Positions 21,891 through 33,951 are shown, counted from the stretch's first letter. The stretch is 64,000 nucleotides of DNA from Marasmius tenuissimus (GCA_029532415.1 JAQOTA010000020.1:1364001-1428000), one strand, 5' to 3'. Notes: generated by a model from the sequence alone, not told the origin. Numbers and translations: made by a program.

Positions 21891-24157
21891 GTGCGAAGGA
21901 AACATACGATACTTGCTACATATCGACTGTGTTTTTCCTTATGTCTCCTACGTTCGTAAGACTTATTCTAACTGGCCTAGGGTCCAACTGGCAGGCTTGG
22001 CGAATCCTTACATTACACTCTGTGGGTGGTATCTATCCCCATCACGATATATAATAAATAGGCCTGGATGAACACTACGTCTGCTCGTTGAGTGAGGAGA
22101 AAAGAATTTATTGGAACAGTATCAACAACAGAACGCCGGACAGCAGCGTTAATACTTGTCTAATTCGATCTAAGTCACGACTTGAGGACGGAAAGCAGAG
22201 CCACTCTGGTACCCGAAAGAACAATATAATGAAATAGAGGGTAACCAATCGGACATTCGACAAAATATTACCGTTGACCGGTGACCCGACATGGGAATAA
22301 CCATCGAGGCCGGTGAAAAAGGGCCCGGCTCGCGAGCACAGTGGTCGGCAGACACGTCAAGCACATTCACGATAGCCTCAAGTTTGGGAACAGCTACGGG
22401 GGCAAGAGACTCGTTATGAGAGCTTCTGAGGCCGGTGAAGGACTTGATTTAGTTTTTCGACGCGAGCGAAGCTTCGACTGTTGAATGGCCTCTCTACCTG
22501 CGATAACACTCCATTTTCAATCTTCTGTACCCGCTTTGAGCCTCAGCCGCTCAGCTATACCAGCATCTGGCAGGTTCTTGAATCGCCCGAAACCGCCACA
22601 GGACCAATTCCAGAGGTTGTATTGGGCGTTGCTGGAGGTTGAACGAATCGGATAGACAAGAGACAGAAATAGGGTTGAATATTGGCAAGTCGAGTACGTC
22701 GGGTTTATAGATGGAGCGTCTGTCGGCTTGAGTCGGGTGACAACATCGCTTTCTCGTACCCGACGTCGGGTTTATATCTGGCAAGGTGGTCTGTGTGGTG
22801 GCCGTGAAAGCAGCAGCCGGGAACGATGGCTTTGATGACGATCCATGAATTGCCGACGCTCTCCAAGGCCGGCGTGCAGAACGCATGATCGATTTGCATC
22901 TGTTCGCGCCAGCTCTTCTCTCCTTAAACAATGCAGATCTGATGACACTTGTAGGAATTAGTGTAGGACTGTATTTTGATAAACGTACAAGCCGAGCGCA
23001 CTGACTGTTCTGTGAGTTCCGTTTCAATATCTCGACTCCAACCCTAATTTATGCCTTTTGACCAGCCTTCATCTCTCCAATGGTAGAGACGATGATAATA
23101 CGATGAGCTGTCAGTGTCGAAAAGTGACAGTGGTGGTCGAGAGTCAGGCTGCAGGAGCAGGCCCAGTGAAAACGAACATAAATTCAGGGACTTTCAGGGC
23201 TATTGTCTGATATTGCCGGGCATTAAAATGTGACGTGATGCTATTTTGAATATTCCTAGCTATTCTCCAGTATTCCAGGACACGATTGTCCCCCGACAAC
23301 GGCATCTTCGAGTATTCCTAGCTATTCTCCCGCATTCCAGGACAGAATCGTTTCACAGCAACGGCATCCTTTGTACGAGCAATACAAACAAGGCTCGAGG
23401 TGACTCAGGGTGGGTCTGAGGCGAGCTTGTCATTGTATTGAGCCCAAGGTACCCACCTACCCATTCACGAGATATTGTCTGATATCCTCCAGAGACCATC
23501 CCAACTTAGCTAGAATGTGATATAACGGTGCCAACAGGATGTACTCGCCCTTATATTATCCTGGTAACAGTACATTTAGTCTACCATTATAGAGCATTGA
23601 GATTAGATTCAGTGAGCAATAAGAGAATACCGAGACCAGTAACAGTGCTTATCGTCGTCGTTGTCAAAACTCTGGTCGTCGCCGGCGCTTGTATTCACCT
23701 ATGTGTGAATATAGGCGCCGGTGAGTAGCTCTGCCGCGCGAGTCCAAAATTTACTAGACGCCGACTCCCGCGGCAGGGCCCGCTACTGAGGCTAACGTGA
23801 AAGGGAATCGACAAAGGAAGCAATTTGTATTCACATCGTTCACGCTAGGGAAAACAGTGCTGTAAATAAGACACCGCGCATGCCCTGCAGCTTAGGCGCT
23901 TACATTGAACCCTTGGCAATATGCTGCGTGTACGTGTTTTTCTATCTATCCCGGACAACAATTCAATCTTGTCGACGCCATGTTGGCAATGGTGTCTGTT
24001 TTCGGGAAGGAAGGAAGGAAGGAAAATGCTGAGTCACCTTTCCCACAACCGAAGGTAATCATATATGTACCTCTTGCTTTTGCTTCGTTCAGCTCGTGTT
24101 CAACAAAACCGTCTACAGTCAGCTGTTGGCTCCTTTTTCGCTTCTACATTTTTGAGA
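21891..24157. other. Intergenic, no supported gene
   Basis: There is a possible decayed minus-strand reading near 22700-22900 and a short tandem duplication at 23248. No intact gene was found. Confidence 0.35.
23248..23372. repeat. Two-copy 62-bp tandem duplication
   Basis: The block tattcctagctattctcc..attccagga..acggcatc occurs at about 23251 and again at 23313, with several substitutions between copies. It is AT-rich and noncoding. Confidence 0.7.
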
Positions 24158-25528
24158 ATGTCAGTACCAGTGTGGGAAGTGGGTGAGTTGTATGTCATTA
24201 ACGCATTCGGACTCTCTAATTGACTGCTTTGTTATCAGAATACATCCGCGCGGCGATACAAACAGTTTCAGAACAATGGGTAAATTTGCTGCAAACGCAT
24301 CTTGTCTTTGTTGTTCTGAACAAGAGCAGGAGTTTCGAGTGAAGGTAAGAGGTCGTGCAAGGACCATTTGACTGGACGCAACTAATCCCTTCCTAGTGGA
24401 TGGGTTACACCGCCTGTCACAATACGTTTGTAGTTCCTCCGCAAAATGGGGTTGAGCAATTGATGATATAGTTTTGGTTTCAGCTGGGAACCCCAAGAAA
24501 GTCTTGTTGATTGCGCCCATGCTCTGGAAGAGTTTCGTGACAACTCGTCCCTCAAACGCGTCGAAACCAATGGGACCCGTTACTACGAAGGCCATTCAAA
24601 GTGGTTGAAAGAAAAACGTATCTCCTTTTCAGTTCATGTGTATGAACGTGCACTCACAATCAAACAGTGAAGGTGGCCAAGGAAAGAGGTGTGGGGACGC
24701 CTTCAGTAAGCATCGATGAATGCGTCACCTTGCACGTTGCTGTTTACTCATTCAGGAATTCATCGTCTCCAGAATCCCGAGCCCACTTTGTTTCAGGTTG
24801 TAATGGATAAGGCGGAGCCTGAAGCATCAACCCTGTGGAGACCCCCGAAAGATTTTGGTATGGATGCCGATGATCGGACGTTGAGCTACGAGGTGGGTTG
24901 AACTTGAGGCATTGGTGAAGACCGTCTGTCGACTTTTTTTGGACAGACTGTCATTGATTGTTTGGATGCTGTTGGTGTCGATGGACGAGTATTTTACCAT
25001 CGAGTCAAGACCGATATGAAGGATCCCCATGACAAGGTTGGAGGAGATCTTGTATTTATGTGTTCTTCAGTGAGCTTAGTTTCACAATGCAGGAATGGAT
25101 GAGCAAAGATTGCTGCTCGGTACCTCTGCATTACCATCAAACTTTCGTATCACTGAAAGTCATTCAGATATGTCAAGATGAACACTTCGATATCACAAAA
25201 GGGTGTCTCCTTGCGTGTCCCGACAAGAAGAAGTATTACTGCGATGCTTGCGTTTCGAAAAGTCGCGAACAGTGGGGTGATGACCAAGGTCGCGTCCGAT
25301 GTGAGTCGCATTCATCTTGTTAGCATTACCTTGTGACAGCGGGCATCAGGTCCTTTTTGTCGGCAGCCAACATACTTCGTCTGTGCGAAATGGATTTTTG
25401 TGAACGACGAGGCAAAGCGACAGGAGGCCAAGAAAGAGAAGGCCAATACATATCAGAAGTCGAAGAAGTCCCGGAAAAGACAACAAGTCGCGGAAGGGAA
25501 GCGTAAGGCGAGGCTTCAACAGTCCTGA
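24158..25528 (+). CDS. Chromodomain protein with degenerate RING-like C-terminus, 292 aa
   Basis: Ten exons: 24158..24182, 24239..24279, 24330..24344, 24397..24425, 24484..24617, 24668..24688, 24756..24892, 24947..25036, 25093..25300 and 25350..25528. They sum to 879 nt, all in phase. Exons 1-5 assemble a chromodomain: VWEVEYIRAAI, EFRVKWMGY, NTWEPQESL, then DCAHALEEF. In this fold the aromatic residues bind methyl-lysine on histone tails. The C-terminal part has ICQDEHFDITKGC, CPDKKKYYCDAC and VRCPFCRQP, the layout of a RING finger but lacking the first Cys and the central His. It ends in a Lys/Arg-rich tail, so it is probably nuclear. A ubiquitin-ligase role is doubtful with this broken zinc site. 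The exon-6 donor is the weakest call: gtgtgg at 24689 keeps frame, gtaagc at 24706 does not. Confidence 0.8.
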
Positions 25529-26720
25529 TCTGGTGGCTATAATTTGTGGGTAGTAATATAGGCTCTCGAAGTATCTTGATATGGAATTTGAAGTGTACGG
25601 AAATTTTGTATAAGCCCATCATTGTCTAAAGTATGATTGTCGTCCATGTATAGCCCGCACTCATGCTTCGGACAGTGACTCGACGACCATTTGAACCTTC
25701 TCGTCGACATCCCCCATCACCGCGCCTCTTATCCAATCAAAAGAGCATGCACTTGCAATGAGTCTACATAGTATGAATGGCTGGGATTTAGATCGGTACA
25801 ACGGCTTGCATACAGAAAGTGGATACTTACCTTCTCGAAATCCGAACACCTCATCTTCAGTCGCTTCCCCACCAGTTCATGGTCACTCTGTGTACTAGGT
25901 CGTGTCGGCATTGACACGCTGTAATGACCACAGGTGAAGCTCAGGAAACATGGGCGTACAATGCCTCCGAGGATTCGTCGTCAAAATGGAGGGATTCATG
26001 GGGAACATCTGCGGCCGGACTTTGCAAATCCAATGTTTGTGCGAGCCGTTTGAAGCAAAGGCCCTTGCAATCGACCTCCAGGTGAAGCATGATGGATCGG
26101 GGTCATTCAACGATGAGTGCCAAGAGTATGAAACGAGTTCTGACTACTGGGAGAGAGCGAAGTCTACTGAATAAGCACGGGACCAGCATTCGCGAGATTG
26201 AAGAAGCCATGGGAGACGCAGGCTCGGTGTGATAACCGGAAGCGCGAGGAAGCTACGCTTTGAGTATTTGAAGAAACTGGAGAAGGCGACGGCCAAGAGC
26301 AGGGTAAGGAGACAAGGAGCACGCAGGGGGCGGCCTTTGCATGGCCAGACGAGCTGGAGAAGCTGAGTCTCCGACCTAAAGAAAATATCGAGCAAAGGGT
26401 CAGTAAATTCGTCACAAAGTCGGGGATCCGCGGAAACTGAGGAAGAAGCTGACCTTTTCACAGATTTTTACACACCTTTGACCCTTCAAAACCGCGTATA
26501 CCCAGCTCACCTTTGTATTGAACAACTAGACGCCGGAGGCACAGGAGTGGCCATCGTGCGAATTCGTTACATAAGTAAATCAACTACGACCTGGAACTTG
26601 CTTGACTCGCGACCACACGTTCTCTGTCGTACTATTCTTCAAGTAGTATCTCTCTCTCACTTACGTGGAACCTCTCTGACACGGTTTTGTCTTTGTGTTA
26701 CGCTAACGAAGGACAGGAAA
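25529..26720. other. Intergenic, no clear gene
   Basis: A possible short reading begins at 25928 (MTTGEAQETWAYNASED) and ends at a donor near 26081. No downstream chain could be supported. Confidence 0.3.
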
Positions 26721-27775
26721 ATGAATGACGGAATGAAGGGCCAATTCAAGCGTTTATACAAGATCAAAGGGGCACCGGAACGACGAAAACTGTGGCGAAA
26801 AGAAAACGCGGAGGTGGTAATTCCAGTTAGCGCTTCTTGCGTCTTCTCGTTCTAACGTTGTCTGACACCTAGCCATGTAAACAATGTGCCAACAAATATC
26901 TGAAATGCGATCCCTTGACAGAGTCGCACACCCCATCCGCGTCCCTTAGGTGCGCGCGATGCTTTGCAGCACACTACTCCTGTTCCAAGTCAGATGACTT
27001 TCGGCGGACACTCATTATGGAGAGTATGGGGATTACCACGCAACAATTTGATGCCTTACAGGCATGGTACGATACTGAGAAAAAGGGAAAACCTACACGT
27101 ACATCGAAGGGAAAAGCAACGAGCGACGAACACAACGAAGATTTAGACGAGGATGAGATGCTTGGGTCTCATGTGTTCGAAGACTCCGAGAATGAAAGAG
27201 AAAAAGAATCACACGACAAGGACAAAGTGAGTAAGAAACTAAACTTCAACATTGCTCAACCAAATGATCCCTGGAATTGTGCTAACATAACGCAGACAGC
27301 TATCGAATCACGCCAGAATACCCCACTGGAGTCTGCGGATACTGCTATCACAACGCTGTCTCAAAGGTATGCGTATCTCTACTAATTATGGTGCTCGCTA
27401 TCTAATCCCCAACGCGTTACAGCGACGATGTCTTTGTGGACCAACTCACATACCCACCCAGCGGCGAAGATTCACCCTCACGCCAGCCGTCGAGCGCATT
27501 GACTGCATACCCTCCTTTGCTTGCCAATACTGCGATACCACCTGAGTTTTGTAAGTGCTTCTGTTTATTTCCCGACTCGAAACACCTTCGACTCATTCTA
27601 CTTCCCGATAGCCCCAGTATTAGCCGTTGAACTTCGGCAACTGAAACGCAACATACAGGAAGTCACAACGGATCTTCGTTTCCGTAGAGCAACGCCGTAC
27701 GATACCACCGATCTCTACGACCAAACAGCGTTACAACTTGCCAACATAATGTCTCAGTTTGGCGTTGAAGAATAA
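26721..27775 (+). CDS. Zn2Cys6-like zinc-cluster protein, 269 aa
   Basis: Exons: 26721..26813, 26873..27226, 27296..27366, 27423..27550 and 27612..27775, phases agreeing. The N-terminus is basic (GQFKRLYKIKG, ERRKLWRKEN). It is followed by CKQCANKYLKC and, 14 residues later, CARCFAAHYSC, that is C-x2-C-x6-C twice. Fungal Zn2Cys6 DNA-binding clusters have this spacing but normally a linker of about 5-12 residues, so this is a close variant. An acidic Ser/Glu region follows (EDLDEDEMLGSHVFEDSE), then a C-terminal helix-rich segment ending ALQLANIMSQFGVEE. The intron 27227..27295 is in frame and could be retained. A nuclear DNA-binding role is inferred; the target is unknown. Confidence 0.65.
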
Positions 27776-28202
27776 GGTGCAACTACACGAAAACACTTAG
27801 CACATTGTAATCTTGAATATAATTTGTATATATCTCATGAGTAGAACTGGTTCTGAAATCCTCACAATGAACGCCATATTCAGAAGGGTCAGGGTGATGA
27901 AGAGTTTCCGAGGGATAAGAACCCACGCCCGCGCATTGCGCAATATTCGAAACTTGCTGGGAATCTGCAACTAACCACTACCCCCACCTCCGTAGCGATC
28001 GCTCGTCCCAGATCTTTACTGACGACCAGATCTTCCCTTCTTCTTATATTATATATCATCCAAGTCGCAGTTCAAGCAAGATTGTAATGGAACTTTCAAC
28101 CCCGCCATGAACTCCTCCTGCAAGACCCATTCCTGCCGAACACTCTCTGTACCACCGTGATGATTGGGGTGACATTTGAGGTCGCTGTTGCTTGGATCGA
28201 TC
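27776..28202. other. Intergenic, no gene seen
   Basis: No supported coding or RNA feature. Confidence 0.4.
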
Positions 28203-31200
28203 ATGGTTGTACCCGAAACAAACCCGGACGCAATATATAGGTCTGCTGTTGCCAAAGATTGCGTGCCTCTATTACCTCCGGACTGGCACGCCACCTACTA
28301 CTATTATTTGCATGCAAGTTATGTGCCGAGGGGAGGTACTATACCACTTGCAGTAGGGTCAAACGGTCAACCACCAAGCCCTTGGCGAAGGGGCAGGGGT
28401 AGCTACTTCGACAGTGGTGACATACCTAGGCAGCGCTGGGTACCTGAGGAAGTAATACCGATAATCAACCGATCACTGGGCTTCCTCCCAAGGGCCGAGA
28501 TCAATGTAATCATGACCCAGAGACATGTGACTATACGTGTTTGAAGTTGACCTCACCTTCATCGGCAGCTTTGCTGAAAATCTAACCCGTTTGTTGTCAA
28601 CTGTATCTGGCTATCTTAAGTTGCTGATACAGCCCATCGACAGTCAGCTGTTGATAGTTTCGTCCAGGAATATGTCCAGCCGAGCGCGTTTCTACATTCC
28701 AAAGGCGCGTTTTTCTGTGACGTTGACTTAATGAGGCTAAATGTATCGTCAACTCCAGGGCAGTGATAGGACTGCGTTTCAAGAGATTACCTCCCACGTT
28801 TCAGATGTAGACGGAGAATTTTTTATAGCTGGTAACGAGGTCTATAGTTACCCACCATGGTTGTCAACGCTGCCGATCCCTCCAATACCCAATAAGGGGG
28901 ATGCACTAGATCCTGACCGAGTCGGGAATGTCTTCGCAGCAAGAAGGACTATGTGGTTTGATCATTCGCGCCCCTATCTCCCCCTTTTTCCCCGCTTCGA
29001 CGCGCTCGCAAGGACTCATCCAGCCTTTCAGTCATTGGCTTATCTGCAAGGGCGATTCCCGATGACCGAGATTAAGCCTGGCGTATATAAACTTGACCCG
29101 GACATGACGCGACAATGGGATACATTGGAGAAGTGGCTGAGAACAATGGCTCATCGGTTGTGGGTCGTGTCCAACCCACACTCGGGCCTGATCGCTGGAT
29201 TCAACTTTTGGGCGTACCCGGCTGCCTATGGCTACATAAGCTACCAGGGCACTAGGCGGAAAGTTCAAGAGCTGGCCACAGGCGCACGGGACACATTTTT
29301 CCCCCTGATAGCAGCATGCACTTTCTTCATCTTGGTCTGCCAGCAAAGGCAAGCGACAGAGCCCAAATTCGACTGGAAATGGCAAATGTCCCAATACGGC
29401 GCGCAAGAGGACGTTTCCACCCGGAAGATTCACGCTACCTGGATTCATGACCTCATGGGTTCCTTTGCCGGAGACATGGATGCGGAAAGAATTGGTGCAA
29501 TTTTCGACCCAACAGATCCAACAACCATTCCTTTCCTTCGCCTCTTCAAATTGGTGAACATGCCTATGATCTTGCATTGGGGAACCATCGCACGAATCAC
29601 AGAAGTACCATATCGAGAACAAACCGTCGACGAAAGTAGCGCAGGTGGTGCACAGGAAGCATTGGTCGGCTTTGGGCCCAAAGAGGACCTCATGAAACGC
29701 CTACTAGCTGAACAAACCCGCCTCAATGGGGGAAGCGAGACCAGTCACCCCAAGCCTCTATCAATTCCTTCTGTGGCTGAGCATCCCTCACGCTCGTTAG
29801 ACATATGGGAACGTGTCAAAGACGTGCCTTTATGTCCTGCATCGGGTCAGAATCCTGGGGAGCACATTCGTGACTTTCTGGAACGACGTCGAGTTCTTCA
29901 GGATGAGAAGGAGAAGGACGAGAGCCCACTGTCTCGATATATGCGCCTGCAACGGAAGAGAGAGGCGGAGGGTCTTCGTGCACCAGGGAAGAAGGGCCCG
30001 AGAGTTTGGCATTGGGAGAAAGTGCATCTCGGGGAGGGAAAAGAGGAGTTCTTTCGTGTTCGCACGCTTCTCACTCGAGGTGATGCAGATGCTCGTTGGA
30101 CGACGTATTCCCCTTCTCAAAAGGTTTTCGACTCCTGGAACAATTGCTGGGACGTCTGCTCCGACCTTGGCGACGACCCACTGTTCCCTGAGCATGAATT
30201 CGATGATGTGGATATCGACCATTGTACCAGTCCTGAGGAGCGTATCCTTGCTGTCGACACCAACGACGTTCTACACGGAGACCAAGGGCCGCATCAGACA
30301 TCTTCGATGGAGGTTAAATGCCAACTCTCTATCGCCGAGATGGAACAGGGAGAATTAGAGGAGGGGGAGTTGAGGGACGAACTTTCGCCACCAGATCCGC
30401 ACGCGACAAATGCAGCAATCGCTATTGTTTTGCTGACAGGAGTTCCTGAACTGGATCACGCTGAAGTATCAATGGAGCTGATACTGAGGCCAAGAGACAT
30501 CGAAGCCATCGATGTTAAATTCTCCCAGAGCATACTTTCGTTAGCCTTTGCAAGATACGGGTTCCAGGATTATGCAGTTGAATTTGAGACGCTTCCCGAG
30601 GCTTGGTCGCACTGCCGCTCGGCCTTGGGGAACGGCTACTTCCTAGACAGGCCAGCAAGTGCACGTTTTGCCGAGAGCGATCCGGATAGAGTCACGGCGG
30701 AGCGTTTACGAGGTTTTTTTGGGAGGCTTTATAACGGCGAAACGGCTCTCAATGCCTCCTTCGATTTGTATTTTCCAGACTCGGCGGTTCGTCTCGCGCT
30801 TCATAAGCCTTTCCAGGTCATTTCTCGGAAGATTGGGGAGGGGGTTTGGTATGAAATCGCGGAGCATGGCGAAAGAAGGCCCATGTCTCTTATCGTTCCA
30901 GATCCCTTGACCGTCCTCCAGGTTTTCCGAGAGAATTGGGGTCCCAAATTGGCGGATGTTGTTTCACGAATGGTACAGAACGGTATCGAATTTCATCTGG
31001 TTATTCCCGGCCCACCCATGCCAACAACGAGCTGTAAAAAAGTCTCCGCACCCTCTGAACCTCGTCTTGGATATCGGCCCAATGCTTACGTGCCTGACAA
31101 AGGCGACTTCGTAGCATACGTGTCTGCCAGGAATCAGTTCTTGAGGGGGGATAGGGGAAAGATAGCTCTGTGCCAGGGTGGGATTCTAGCAAGGCTTGCG

Positions 31201-31777
31201 CGCGAGGTCGTTGGCGAAGAGTCGGTGATTGACGGACCAGACTCCTCTATCGTCTTTTCGAAGGGTCGATGCTTTTTCGAAGAAGATCAAATCGGCTACT
31301 GGGGCGACGTGTTGACAGAAGCTGAGGTCGATCTGATTTGTGGCGTGTACTATTGCGCGACCCGTAAGCGTAGTCCCATGTTCTGCGTCCATTTCTAACT
31401 CCCTGATACTAGAATGGACAACGAACCAGCGCGATAACAAGTTCGAGAACATTCATCGCTCTTGGTTCCCTCGACCAAATGCATTCAATCACGGTTCTTT
31501 CAACATCGGGGTCTGGTCCAAGGATGCCGAAAAATGGTATAAACACTGTATCGAGGAATGTCAGGACCAATTTCGGGTCATGAGCGCGGCCAGGTGGCGT
31601 GAAGGGATGGTGCTCAATCGTCATGTTCGCAAAATAATCATGACCAGTCAAAAAATCGCGCATAGTTTCTTACAGGCACGATATCCGCTCCGGGTCGTTA
31701 TTCCTCCGTCCGTGATGCTGATGGAAGATGAAGGGGCAGGCTCAAGGAAATTTGGCGCTCAGTTTTTCGTACCTTAA
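28203..31777 (+). pseudogene. Large Agaricomycete-specific protein family, frame broken near the N-terminus
   Basis: The main frame runs from 28741 and continues after an intron at 31364..31412 (gtaagc..actag) to 31777. It resembles a large Agaricomycete family of unknown function. Recognised blocks are MWFDHSRPYLPLFPRFD, VPDPLTVLQVFRENWGP, LGYRPNAYVPDKGDF, EAEVDLICGVYYC and, after the intron, a basic helix-rich end. The likely start is 28203 (MVVPETNPDAIYRS). Between 28536 and 28745 the family reading changes frame several times: RHVTIR is followed by FEVDLTFIGSF one base off; FYIPKARF needs another shift; and the segment before MYRQLQ another two. Most of these sites are short T or A runs. 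It is either a young pseudogene or an assembly artefact. A region around residue 560 is rich in Glu (EMEQGELEEGELRDE). No enzymatic motif was identified. Confidence 0.7.
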
Positions 31778-31986
31778 TAGGCATTCTGTGTTTGGCATAT
31801 CAGGTTCCTTTAGTTATACAAGAAAAGTGGTGAGCTACCAGTGTATAGCCTTCCATAAGTAGCATACATCCCCCTTGTACCATGAAGAGAAAAAGCTGAA
31901 CAAAATTCTGAATATTCAAAGGCTTTTGCTGCATGTATTCAGACCCAATACTTTGTAGAACACAGTATAGAAATTGTCGTACAGGC

Positions 31987-33951
31987 CTAGCTATCTAACG
32001 ATACAGCAGGAAACACCCCTTTTTCCAACCAGGCCTCTGCATTACACGTCGTGGTAGCGCCAGCAGCTTGAGCCTGTATAACGGTATTGTACCCCAATTC
32101 GGTGGTCTGAAACATGCTGGCTTGGTTGAACCAAACCATAGATCCACGACCGCGAGCGTTCTTCCAGGCTTCCCCATGATCCACACCGCGATCCCCGCAG
32201 AGGCAGTTGAGTGGTCTTGAATTGTCGGAGGTTGGTTTTCCTCCATCCGTACTCCATCCGTAACAAGAAAGTTTAAGTCTACCAACAACGCTCAAAGAGT
32301 AGCCTCGGGCAAAAATGAACAACTTACTGTCAATGTCTACGTTGAAGTGGAGGAAGAGTGAGGATGGATAGAGGACGAATACCCCCATGGGTAATTCCAA
32401 AGCAATGCCGGCCTCCCAGATAACTATCCAGCATTTTTCACGGTGGTCAAAATGTCCTAATGGCTGCTCAGCGATCTCAGCGCCGCAGGAGGGGGGAAAA
32501 GACTGACCATATACGAAAATCATGCAGACTGCGAGCGCGAGGTTCTTGAAGTCGATGTGAGGTTCACAAAAGACTCGTGGGACAGGGTTGGGGCCATTCA
32601 CTCTCTCTCCGTTCAAGCAAAAGTTGAAGAACAAGCCACCATACAGGGGCTTAATCCCAAACTTCCTCTCCATCTCTTCTCCGCACTGTGCGAACCTCTC
32701 TGCAATGGCAGGGAAAACTCTTCGTAGCAACTTACAACCGTACCTCGTCAGTTCTTCAAGAGGCTCTCCTCCCGCAAAGAACAAGTCCAAAATAGCCCTA
32801 TTGAGGAGGTGCCAGTGGCTAAGAGTTGGCTTCTAAGGTGTTGCGTCAGAGGCGAGAGGAGCTGTAAGAGATTCGAAACTTGCCTCCTTGTTGTTACGGT
32901 CGTGGCCGCCGACGCAGAAGTGTTCGCCTCGAAGGTTATTTTTCATGTCTTCTTCCGAGGGCCACTTCACCGCGTCCATAAACCTTTGCGCGGCAGCGTT
33001 CACACGAGGAAGGAGGTGGTGGAGCATGCGGTAGGTGACCTTAGACCGAAAGATGACGACGCGGCAACTATCATCGGCGATGAACAGACGCTTGCTGAGG
33101 ATAGGGTCAGCCTATTCGGGGCTGCTTGGAGAACACTGCTTACTGGTGATAGGGCATTGCTGTGATGCCCGGTAGCTTCTGCCCTTCGTGAATCATCGCT
33201 CGTATCTCCTGCCTTTCATCCCGAGAGGCATTCATGCCTTGCCACGCTGTGCTTGCTATTCTCGAATCCTCTGACACGTCTTTGAAACTGGTAGCTGGTG
33301 TGGCAATCTCTCCACCCAGCTTGTCCTCTTCTTTGTAAGCGTTGCGGAGGGCGTTGCGTTTCTTGAGTTGTTCTCGACCCACAGATCCCCTGGAGCTTCC
33401 TTGAAGGTGCGAGAAGAAATCTCTCCAGGTTCCCTCTCGGGCTCGTTGTCCAACCTGCCACAGAAAATTTTTAAGTGTCACACAAAGTAAGCAACAAAAA
33501 GAGCCAGGCACTTGCCTCCAAGAGACTTCAGGAGGGGTGGTGAAATCGCTCGCAACCCTTCCGACTTTCTTGCTCTGGTGATGTCTTTTCCTTTTTTGCG
33601 CCGTCTTGGAAACCCTGGTAAAAGCATTATAACGTGACGTCAACGCTGGAGGGGGGGTGTGGAGGATGCGCCGAACTCGTACCTCTCAACTTCAGGATCC
33701 AGAGAGGTTGACTTCTTCAATTTCTTGGTTTCCGAGTGTCTCTCTAGCGACGCATATTCTCCCTTTGCTGTCTTACCACCCTTCAAGCCCTTTTCCGTGA
33801 CGGCACCAAGTCCATTGTCGACACGAGTGAGGGCAGCTTCGACACTGGGGTCGATATTGTGAGGCTCTGGGTGGGTTTGAACGTGCCGTGATAACGCGAC
33901 GTCTTCAAGAAACGTCCCAAGGGCAACCGTTGCCTCCGTATGCAATCCCAT
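31987..33951 (-). pseudogene. 2OG-Fe(II) dioxygenase-like Agaricomycete family, broken by an 11-bp duplication
   Basis: Exons (5' to 3'): about 33951..33683, 33614..33512, 33454..33144, 33094..32884, 32832..32508, 32456..32328, 32278..31987; the true 5' end may lie upstream near 34021. The N-terminal half is Lys/Arg-rich. The core contains EPHIDFKNLALAVC, CWIVIWEAGIALELP, GVFVLYPSSLFLHFN. The H-x-D followed much later by a His, with a small-residue/Pro strand between, fits the double-stranded beta-helix of 2-oxoglutarate/Fe(II) dioxygenases; kinship to fungal TET/JBP-like enzymes is possible but unproved. The tail GRGSMVWFNQASMFQT is a family block but is out of frame with the core because of a perfect 11-bp duplication at 32241..32262. 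One intron (32883..32833) uses a GC donor. It converges on the gene at 28203-31777. Confidence 0.65.
32241..32262. repeat. 11-bp tandem duplication that shifts frame
   Basis: ctccatccgta occurs twice with no gap. Removing one copy joins the LNFLVTDGG reading to KPTSDNSRPL in one frame. Confidence 0.85.

Noticed and set aside
22551..23027. Minus-strand frames with ARYKPDVGYEK, thought at first to be a FunK1-type kinase start
   Set aside because: Only a short KPD-like word matches; no kinase motifs or continuous splice chain follow.
29032..29622. Long minus-strand frame opposite the large 28-32 kb gene
   Set aside because: Antisense shadow of a strongly coding frame.
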